A DNA stretch of 50,757 nt from Conus ventricosus. Lineage: Eukaryota > Mollusca > Gastropoda > Neogastropoda > Conidae. The first letter of the stretch is position 1. Each line of letters begins with the position of its first letter. A program made the position numbers and the translations under genes. Where the stretch lies: assembly GCA_018398815.1 (NCBI GenBank), contig JAFLJL010003975.1, positions 1-50,757 on the forward strand, read 5' to 3'. This document shows positions 42,589 through 50,757 of the stretch, piece by piece. The notes below the pieces were generated by a model. It saw only the letters and a list, made by a program, of their open reading frames with translations. It was not told the DNA's origin and searched no databases.

Positions 42589-45500
42589 CCCCCGTCTGCA
42601 CATTGTCTCAGCAACGCAGCCGTGTTGGCCCCATGCTGCTTTTGGCCCGATAACGCCTTGAGTTGGTGACTGTTTGGGCTATCATGCCAGTGTATCAAGC
42701 CGCCTGCCGGCTCCGCAGCACCCAATGGCACGCAGCCCAGTGCGTTGCTGGTACCCTGTTGCAAACGCTGAGCTGCTGTGGGCTGACAAAACGGCAGAGT
42801 TCGGCCCGCTGCGACTCATCAAAACGTGGCCGCGCGAGTCCTCGGGCGGGAGAGGGGGGGGGCAGTACCCCAGTCTGTCCAGGCCACCACTCGTCCCCTT
42901 GCTGATCCACCGCGTGCATCATAGATCCATGGCGTGCATTCGAGAGTGCCCCAGGAAGCCGCTCTGTGGAGCGAACCAGCCCACTCCATTCTCGTCGCGT
43001 GTGCTGGACAGAACTATTGCCCGGCGCCCAAGTCGCCGCGCCTGGCTTGCGAGCCTGTTGGTTTCAGACGCAAGCATGGCAAAGCCGCGCCTGTCGCAAA
43101 CTGACCGAGCCATCGCCGAACCGTTCCGTGACGAACCTGTGGCAGAGTCCCGAGCCTCGGGCGCGGGCGGCAACGCCTTCGATGCGGGGCACGTACGGCG
43201 TCCCTCAATTGGCCAGGCGTCGTAGACGGCGCATGCGAACGTTAGACCACTCCTGTTTCATAGCCCGATGGACCTCACTCTGAACTCTCGCATGTGCGGT
43301 GCCAGTGCGAGCACTCTCCAATGTGCTATGAGAATACGATATGGCTTGTCGACTCGATGACCATGCGGCTGGGCTTGGGGTTCGGCTGATCAATGCTCCA
43401 TAACACCTGAGAATCAGAGTACAACGAGCATCGCTTGCGCAGTGCTGCTGCTCCCCTGAGATTGACCTGTTTGTGTGCGAAGCTGTGAGCGCGAGAGTTC
43501 GGCCGTGCTCACGTGCAGCCATGTCAGGCATAATCCTGCTGCATGGGTCATGGAAGAGTCTGTCCCGTGTCAGCGGCCAACGTCCAGAAGAGCGAGGCTG
43601 CATGCCCCGCCTTCCGTGCCATGCATGCCGTGGAGTCCCGACAGATGGACAGCATTCATCACGAGAGCCTGCACGAGATTCCAAGAACGGCCTTCCGGCA
43701 GGAACGCGCATGGTGCGATGCCCCTTAAAAAGCAAGCCCATACCATGCGTGCACCGCTGCAAGCGATGTGCCACGTATCTGCCTAACTATTCAAGCTACA
43801 GGCCCTACACGGATTGCTGCAACAGAGCTCGGAATGGCGCTACATCAAGTTTCAGGAAGCCGTGGTACACCACGAAGCTGTTGTTCTGTGTACAAGGCCG
43901 TGTGCGGGTCAATCTTCTACGCAAGAAAGCAATGAGCTTGGGCGACGGCGGTCCGTATGCGAGTTCCTGGGGGCGCAGGCCCTACGCAGCCGCAGAACCT
44001 CGTTGAATAGGCACCCCGCCAATGCCACGCCGCTGGCAGGTCTCTGGCCACATAGAAGTCGAGGACACAAAGCGGGCTGGCCCGCTGCAGCTGGCCCGGC
44101 GTCCCTGCAAGAACAAAAGCTGGCATCAAACCGTGGACTATGATCTTCCTCCGTATAAAGCAGCTACTTGAGGACAGTTGGGCTGGCCATGGCAGTGCAG
44201 CACTGACGATTGAACTTGCAGACACAACAGACAGTAGACGGGCGACCGACATGCCGCCCTAGGGGCACACGTCCGCTACGAAAAGCTGCTTTTGTCCGAC
44301 CTTGATGCCTCCAAGACCAAGCCAACGCGGGACCTTCGCATAGATTCCCCTCTTCCCTTCCCCCCTCATCGGGGTTGGAGTGCAAATCTGGGTGTGCTCC
44401 AATTCGGATACTTTCTGTGACCGCTGGTTTTCCAGTGAAAAGATATAGCATGTGGCCCTGTGCGATGATTTTAAGCCGAATCCGTGATGGGCGCCCCTCA
44501 AGCCCTGCAGCCATTTTGGCGCATGGTTTAACGTTTTTTCGCCTCTGTACGCCCTTTTGTGCATCACAACAAACAGTAAACAGTAGCGCGCACGAGAGTC
44601 GCAGGCGACGCGCGTGCGCAAGTCGACAGCCATCAGTGGATGCGTCTTTTGAGAGGCGCCACCGAGCAGCTGCGGAGCGGCGGCCAAACTCTGACACAAA
44701 GCTGTCGAAATGTTTGCCTTTGAAGAGGCTTAAAGATCTTGCACATCCCGGCAAAGTCATGCTGCCCAGAAGTATTGTTGGCGCAAGCGGACTGCACGAG
44801 AGTTGAAGTGTACACGAGCACAGAGGGTGCACACACACAGTGCACAGCGCTGGCCGCTTGTCGATAAGCAGTGGGTGCAATGCCATGGACAGCATAAGAA
44901 TGCAAGGTGCAGTCACTGAACGTACTCGCCGCATTTTTGCAGCAAAGGCAATCCGAACGCACCGATAGTATGCGCTGTGCAAACACAGAGTGACGTGCCA
45001 GAGCCGCTCTGTCAGCACACAACATCGAGTGAAAACGATCGCTGCAGAACGCAGCGGCTTCCTGGTGCCATGATCGGATCAGCGACGCAACTGCAAGCTG
45101 TGCGGAACGGCAAGTGTAGCATCGCTGTGGAGCCGCGCGAATGCTCAGCACGTGCAGCAACGAGGTACAATCAAGCACACAGAATCAGCAAGTCCGCCGT
45201 ATCGAAAAAGGAGCGGCAGCTGTGATTGCGCAGCTCAGTGCTTGGATGCTCCCGCACTTTGCACTAGTCAGCAATGCAACGTGGCATCGAACCGCGCCAG
45301 GGCTGCAAACAACATGCTTTGGGACCTGCATCCCCACACTGAAAAAGAGTCCAGGAGTTGTCGGTCAGAACGCTCCCCGCAAAGGCGCCTGCGCAGAGCG
45401 CAAGAAACCTAGCCGACGCTGGTGGACAGCAAAAAACCCAACGAGCTGCGCAGCGTGTTAGTCTGGGAAGGGCGATGCAGCCAAGCCCAGCCAACGTGTA

Positions 45501-45750
45501 AGGCCGACAGGTTTGCGACAGCACCCGCCGCATTGTGCTAACGCCAGGGGTTGCCCAAAAACCGTCCCGGTGAAGTGCAAACACCAGCGAATGCTGCAAT
45601 CGCATCATCCGCAAACGCGCGCACAAAGTACCGTGCCCTGTGATTCACATGATAAAATTATCTGATGGGGACTGCTTGCTTCTCATTCCGTGCACTGCAT
45701 TGTCTTGCCAGTCGATAAGACAGACGGAAAGGGGCCCCTATGAGACGGGC
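42589..45750. other. Region without a recognised gene; minus frame of 284 codons at 44164-45018
   Basis: The minus strand over 45180-43920 is open in all three frames for long distances. Its most protein-like pieces are FAGMCKIFKPLQRQTFRQL (about 44750) and a hydrophobic Val/Ser/Ala run near 44240-44190 that could be a membrane helix. Plus-strand pieces such as EWRYIKFQEAVVHHEAVVLC (about 43832-43891) are also balanced. No family was recognised; the 284-codon frame has a Cys-rich, composition-driven look and is not called as a gene. Confidence 0.25.
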
Positions 45751-45762
45751 GGGGGGGGGGGG
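45751..45762 (+). repeat. Poly-G tract (12 bases)
   Basis: Twelve G residues, preceded by GGGC. Part of the recurring G/C homopolymer set. Confidence 0.9.
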
Positions 45763-46594
45763 CAACAGACACAGAACCCCACAAGGGCGGGCACATAGCG
45801 TGTTTGCATTTCGTAGGGGGAGCCCAAGCTTCAACGTCCCGTCGGGGGGAAGTGGGAACGGCAGCGCGGGTCAGTGCAGTAGGACACTCTAGGGCGCAGG
45901 AGCACAGGGGCCACGGCTCCACTGACACGCGTGACTCGAGTGTGAGGCGTGCGTTTTGATTGTTGCGGCCAGTTTAGTCGGTTTGCTCTTAGCCTTCTGT
46001 TGATCCCTTGGCGCTGTGCTGGTTACCTCTTTTACACCCCCTGTCATATTTTAAACATCTCACAAGTGACTCTCGGCCGGGAGGCACAAGGCAAGGACGC
46101 AAGCGAGGGCCCACCACGCACGCTTACCCGACGAGCTGGGAGACGAAGCAAGCTCTCGACCGTACTAAACCCTCCGTGCTTGACCGAGCGGTGGCCTGTT
46201 TTTATTGCTTGCAGTAGCTTACCTCTTGCGATCAGAAAGAATACTGTTCACCCAGCCGTCGTAACCCTTCGCGAAGTGGCCCATCGCTCAAGTCCCAGGA
46301 AACGCATCCAGCGCGGCTGCAGGCCGATGGGGCCAAAGGCGGCCTTTTGTCGGTTCCATACACCCCCACCTTGTTATACAGAGCTCCGCCGAGGCCATCT
46401 ACAAGAACGCAGACTCACAGAACAGCCGGTAGCCCGCGGTTACGTGGCAGAGCGCACCACAGCAACGGCTGACAAAAGAAGCCTGTTCTGGCTCAAGACG
46501 AAATATGTACTTTCCTGCCAGCTCGAACAATGTCACTGCATGCGTGCTACGAGCACAACATCCAGGCAAGCGCACCAACTCACAGGGTGGGGGT

Positions 46595-46622
46595 GGGGGG
46601 GGGGGGGGGGGGGGGGGGGGGG
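46595..46622 (+). repeat. Poly-G tract (28 bases)
   Basis: The longest homopolymer in the window, preceded by GGGTGGGGGT. The Gly-rich ends of two plus-strand open frames are artefacts of this tract. Its true length is unlikely to be reliable. Confidence 0.95.
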
Positions 46623-47009
46623 AGCATAAGAATGTGGCACGGGAACCCGAGGCACATCAAGGCAGCAAACCCCAGCCTAAGGATGCATGCACATGCAAGC
46701 AATCACACGTCAGACCAGCATCGAGATAGCATCACAAGGCAACCTTGAGCCTCTTGGCAAGTATTCCAAGCTCCTTCCGCGGCGGCCGTCCCCTCTCCGG
46801 ACGCCCAACAGAACGCGTGAGCGCGCGACCGCACGTACGCGAAACTCCGGTCCTTTCCGAAGGATCTTCCTTGCGACGCTATCGCATCTTGGACCCTCTG
46901 CATGCGCTTGACTCTATCTCACCCTCCTAGTGCATCACACGCGGTATGGCACACAACGCTCACATCGCGTCGGACGCTTCAATCAAATCCGTACCGAGTG
47001 CCTGCCAAG

Positions 47010-47492
47010 TCAAGACCGCAGAGACCCAAACACGCGCAGAGGCACACGAACGGACTTCGGTGCAAAGAGGGCAGTGCAACCGACAAGCTGGCATATGCCA
47101 GCGGCAATGAGTTGGCGACTGGCTATGCTCTCGAGCTCGGGCGAGAGCTTCCGCTGCTTCCCGGGTAGTGCTTGGCAAGCAAGCACCCACATGCCAACTA
47201 GCACCATCTGCATGATGCCGAGCTGATTCAAAGAGCCCATGAAAACCTTGCCATTGCGCTCTCGAAAGGGGGCCGTTCGTAACCATGAGGAAATCCGATC
47301 ACGCATCCTCCCAGTATCCGAACTGCAGCCTGGACGTGCCCGCGATTGCTCCAGGCACTGGATTTGCTGGGATTCCAGATTTATGGCGTCAGTCCACGCT
47401 TTGTCACCGCCTGCAGCAGAATAAAAGAGCGCCGATCGTTTCTCCGTTCGTTTCCAACCAACACAGTACTCTTGTGTTCTCACAGAACGCAT
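47010..47492 (-). other. Coding-like minus-strand stretch with one membrane segment, unassigned
   Basis: A 160-codon frame whose middle reads VFMGSLNQLGIMQMVLVGMW, then VLACQALPGKQRKLSPELES (about 47240-47120): a single hydrophobic helix followed by a charged segment, then RQLIAAGICQLVGCTALFAP, a second, weaker hydrophobic stretch. It could be a small two-helix membrane protein. No family recognised. Confidence 0.25.
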
Positions 47493-47589
47493 GCTTGCCT
47501 AGGCCATCTGCTTGCTGCATGACCACTTGCTGTTGACCGAGCCTATCACACCAAGCCATCCACCGATCAGTGATCGTGCTTTGCGCGCC

Positions 47590-47939
47590 TCTCTCCAAAA
47601 GCGATACATGCAAACATGACTACCTTGAACAGTAGCAAGGGCACGATCGCCGCCGCGGCTAATGAACTCTCGGTCTTGTCCGCGAAGGGGTACAGGGTGA
47701 ACGCACCGCAAGTTCACCTCCAGCGGCGAACGCGGTATTGAAAGCGTTTGGCAACAGGGGCAGCATCGGCTCTGCCCGCGGCAATTGCCGGAATATCCGC
47801 GCCGCTGCGACAGAGAGCACATGGCTGACGTTGTCCAGAACCGGCACGGTCCGCTCCTGCTCGAGTGGCTGCCCCTCCGCTGGACGAGCTGTACGCTTAC
47901 GTCGTCCGCTGCCCGTACAAACGGCGCTCTCTTACACAA
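47590..47939 (-). other. Coding-like minus-strand stretch ending at a splice donor, unassigned
   Basis: VLDNVSHVLSVAAARIFRQL and PMLPLLPNAFNTAF in one frame (about 47840-47745) continue after a frame change into RCVHPVPLRGQDREFISRGG and DRALATVQ, ending at an AAG/GTAGTC donor near 47625. The composition is convincingly protein-like; I cannot name it. Confidence 0.27.
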
Positions 47940-48734
47940 TCTCCTGTTTTCGTATAAGCTTGCTACCTCGTGTCGTCCGTGACCCTGCGCACATCATCTC
48001 GTCTGTGCTGCAAGACTTTGACCGATGTCATTTCGCGAGCCGAGCGCGCGAAAGTGCTGAGTTCGCAACAGGCAAAAGCGTACGCACTGTGAAAGATAGG
48101 CCGTACAAAGTGCGCTATTCCAAAGTTTGGAACTTGGTCACTGCCACACTGCCTACACTTGTCGCCATTAAATCCGACATTGCATGCATACACATCACAA
48201 AGCCACTCGCCCTCCCTCTCGCGCCTCGCACAGGCCCGACAACCGCGGTCCAACCTTCGCGGATGGACCGTGAAGCGCAGGGTTTCCTTGGTAATTAGTA
48301 CAAGATTTTTTTCTTTCTCCCGGACGAGACACGCACCATTGCGAGCAGGCGCAGTGCACGTTATTTTGGGCTGGAAGGTGGCTCTGAAGATGCAGTACTC
48401 CACGGACCCTGCGCAATAACCCTCGGATCCGCTCCCTCTGCCAAGTACACTCGATGTGCACCGGGCAACTTGCCTAGCACTCGCCACAATGCGTACAAGC
48501 ACGACAGATGACTGTCTGCGCCATGTGCCCTCATGACGCGCGGCCCCCAATGGGAATGATGTGGCGCGCGGCTCCGAAGGGCGTTGGCGTGCGGTGTGCG
48601 CATCAGCGAGATGGCGCACACCCCTCGTCCTCGATGCTATCCTCCTCGTTTGCAGCATGTGGGCTCGTCTCTTCCTCTGCCCTGCCACGTCGTTAAACCA
48701 GGTGCCCGTCACAAGAAATTCCTAGCACCTGTGA

Positions 48735-49030
48735 TGTTCTTGAGATGTCGGTCAGGCTTCAAGCGAGAGGGACATCTGTATGCGATGTTATCACCGCCAT
48801 GCAACGACTCAACCAGGGACTTTGTATGGCCGCATGCTTTGCAACATACCAGGGGAGCTGGGTAGGGGCCGCATGCTTGCAAATCCATGAGCAATACACG
48901 TGCATGTATCGAAGCGCACCATGCATCCAGGCACGACTACATCCAGGCACGCGGCTGCCAAGCTGATTGCCGAGGTCAGCTGCTCCGTCTTACAAGCCGG
49001 ACAGCGGAAGCCTCACTGCGAGGTAAGCCT
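48735..49030 (+). other. Possible Alba-like exon; weak
   Basis: DVLEMSVRLQARGTSVCDVI with TAMQRLNQ (48732-48815) resembles the Alba core, where a strand is followed by an A-x-G-x-A-I-xx-V helix. Downstream AEVSCSVLQAGQRKPHCE (about 48968-49021) ends at a GAG/GTAAGC donor, and the GC-rich DNA beyond encodes Arg/Gly-rich frames, as plant Alba tails do. Each element alone is weak. Confidence 0.2.
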
Positions 49031-49990
49031 CGAAACTTTCAAACTTCCTGCCTGGGGTGGTGCTACCGGGCGCTATGCGCGCCCGCCGCGCTGGACCCCC
49101 AGGAAGGGGTCAGGGGCGCAGCGGCGGAGGCGCTGCCGGCCGCGACCGCGCGGGGCTCGGCCATCCCTCGACGGCGGGAGGTGTGTTCGCGGGCGAGCGT
49201 GCAGTGCGCGTCGCCTTGGCGCGCACGGTGAGCGCCGGCGTCTCATTGTGTCCGGGAGACTTGCGCCGCAGTGGGAAACAGGGGTGGGCGTGGCGCACGG
49301 CGCCGGGTCGATTTTGTGGCCGCCTTCCCGTGCCCCCGTCGCCACCATCACAATTGGTCGTACATGCGACCCACAGGTGCGTGAGCATGATGGGATAGCA
49401 GGAAAGGGGGGCGATGCAACTCAATCAGCCACCGGCCATTGCCGCGCGCGGCGGCGGCAGGCGCGACGCAGACGGCTCACATGGCCCCGGCGTGTCGCTC
49501 GGCCCAGGCGGGAGGCATCGGCGCTGGCGCCGGGTCAAGGGGGTTGGTGGGGGCGCACACGGAAAGGGGGTCGACGCTCCACCAAGGCTGCCGGCCCCCG
49601 CCCAACGCCGACGCTGTACCTACCACCAGCGCCCGCGGACGCTACAACCAGACCCATGGGGGGCGGGTGCATCCTGGCAGGTCACGAAAGGTGTACCTGG
49701 AGCAGGAGGAGTGACCTTCCGTGCCCCCCCACCGGGCCGTACGGCACGCATGCCGCAAGGGCTCTGGCTCTGCACCTCCCGCGGGGCTGGCGGGCGCCTG
49801 TGCACTCGGTTGCGGACTAGGGCAGCCTTGGGGAGCGTCTGGTATGATATGTACCGGCATCTACCAGCCAACTGGAAGCAGCTGATCATGACGCAATGCA
49901 GGCGTAAAAGCGTGATTCGGGCAGCACTTGTGCGTTACAGGGACACGGGGAGAGAAAGGAGCGAACAGCAAACCCTAAAACCCAGCTAAG
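49031..49990. other. GC-rich region with Arg/Gly-rich open frames
   Basis: Plus frames 48900-49820 and 49414-49989 are long but low-complexity (Arg, Gly, Pro, Ala), which GC-rich DNA produces by chance. The end of the second frame (YDMYRHLPANWKQLIMTQCR, about 49845-49905) is better balanced. No domain identified. Confidence 0.25.
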
Positions 49991-50028
49991 CCGTCCAGTG
50001 TAAAATAGTCACGCAGAGCAACCCCACA

Positions 50029-50757
50029 CTAAGAAGTTTCGTCACCAATCTCAGCCGACGGAACTGGGAGGCCCGGCTGGAACGCCGTGCCCACGCACGG
50101 GCATAAACCCCCGAGCAGCCTGCTCAAGCATGGAGTTGTAACACAGAGGGGAACGCTGAGCTTGCGGCAGACACCATTGATGAATTGTTGCTTGGTGAAC
50201 AGACCCCGACCATACGCTACAGCTCTTGTCCCCAGGCAATTGAGGAGCTGCATGAACTCCGTGCAGAGGCGCCCGTGCGTCTCGATCGCCAGCGGCACGA
50301 ACTCGTATGAACCACCATTCCCACTGCCGGTATGGGCAACCTTCCTGCACGCCCGCGCGCGCCAGTGCGCCTCCCACGCTCTCCGCAGCCTCCCCCGGTG
50401 CGACTTGCAGCCTGGGTGAATGACGACGACGTCGAAGACCCGTCTGTGCGCCGTCAAGCACGGCCAAATGTCGCCCCGGCGTCCCATACGCCGAGACGGG
50501 GGCGTCGGCCCTCATGGCCCTCCGAGTCGCGCGTCTCGCGATGGAGCGCTGCAAGGCCGGCCTCCAACGAGGAAACCCACTCCAGCCCTCCTTAGGGCGT
50601 CGCGCACACATCACGGATGCGTCGTCCGCATGGTGCGAAGCGGTTGGTGGCCTTGCAGGTGAGGGAGCCTCTGGCCCTCGTTGTGCAGTCCGCAGCAGAG
50701 GCACGCCCCCAGGGACGGGGGGCCCTTTTGGAGGCCCCGGGGGGGGGCCTTGGGGGG
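50029..50757 (-). mobile_element. Retroelement ORF C-terminal domain, copy B, cut by the right edge
   Basis: Reading down the minus strand: CLCCGLHNEGQRLPHLQGHQ (Cys/His-rich, about 50705-50645), RFAPCGRRIRDV, RRGDIWPCLTAHRRVFDVVV with IHP (about 50480-50410), an Arg/Ala-rich helix, YEFVPLAIETHGRLCTEFMQ (about 50310-50250), then FTKQQFINGVCRKLSVPLC (about 50205-50145), ending at 50029. The D-V-V-x-H-P and VPLAIETHGR motifs followed by LSxxLC resemble, from memory, the end of reverse-transcriptase ORFs of algal non-LTR-like elements (nuclease-like tail). Copy A is at 7110-7760. The N-terminal reverse transcriptase would lie beyond the window edge. Frame changes occur near 50490 and 50600. The last 40 bases are an unusually pure G/C homopolymer mosaic. 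Confidence 0.55.

Noticed and set aside
43670..43900. MCM-type text (IPRT and WRYIKFQE).
   Set aside because: The two segments are in the reverse order to the MCM family and no Walker motifs follow.
44500..44525. Dinoflagellate spliced-leader-like AGCCATTTTGGC 12-mer.
   Set aside because: Only the core matches, the flanks differ, and there is one copy in 50 kb; a chance match is likely.
44164..45018. 284-codon minus-strand frame as a gene.
   Set aside because: All three minus frames are open here and the composition is Cys/Arg/Ser-rich without a family motif; kept only as a coding-like region.
46505..46748. Glycine-rich protein ends.
   Set aside because: Produced by the 28-base G tract.

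Overview
This window is nuclear DNA of a photosynthetic eukaryote, most probably an alga whose lineage I cannot fix. The evidence is: GT-AG introns inside recognisable genes (about 67, 85, 279 and 344 nt measured); a spliceosomal DEAD-box helicase (PRP5/DDX46); a plant/fungus-type histidine enzyme (HIS6); a site-1 protease; and a gene of the CCB family, which in known organisms serves cytochrome b6f cofactor assembly in thylakoids. The DNA is moderately GC-rich, with poly-G/poly-C tracts, a long CA microsatellite and fragments of a dispersed retroelement-like protein. I see no prokaryotic operons, CRISPR array, tRNA or rRNA.

Layout. 1-1412: HIS6 on the minus strand, cut by the left edge. About 1880-3110: CCB-family gene, plus, divergent from HIS6. 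3290-3990: unassigned coding-like DNA. 4102-5646: NTAQ1 (N-terminal glutamine amidohydrolase), plus. 5650-7760: unassigned pieces, then a degraded retroelement C-terminal domain, minus. 8340-13330: PRP5, plus. 14360-15592: possible RIC8-like gene, minus. 15600-31700: no gene I can name, although several stretches look coding; it also holds the CA microsatellite and a GC-rich block. About 31725-35403: site-1 protease (MBTPS1/S1P), plus. 35400-49950: no gene I can name, with coding-like stretches and poly-G tracts. 50029-50757: a second retroelement copy, minus, cut by the right edge.

The most important property of the window is that every gene I can identify with confidence is spread over two or three reading frames. 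Conserved motifs follow each other in the right order and spacing but change frame every few tens to few hundreds of bases, often at homopolymers and without splice sites. Catalytic residues are largely intact: the NTAQ1 Cys/His/Asp triad, the S1P Asp/His/Ser triad and the HIS6 aspartates. Unrelated housekeeping genes are unlikely to have died together, so I favour uncorrected indel errors in the assembly over pseudogenes, but sequence alone cannot decide. Start-to-stop open frames are therefore misleading here: the longest one (451 codons) is probably not a gene, while all the real genes lie in short broken frames. The genes are unrelated housekeeping functions (histidine synthesis, b6f assembly, N-degron pathway, splicing, Golgi pro-protein processing) and show no functional cluster.
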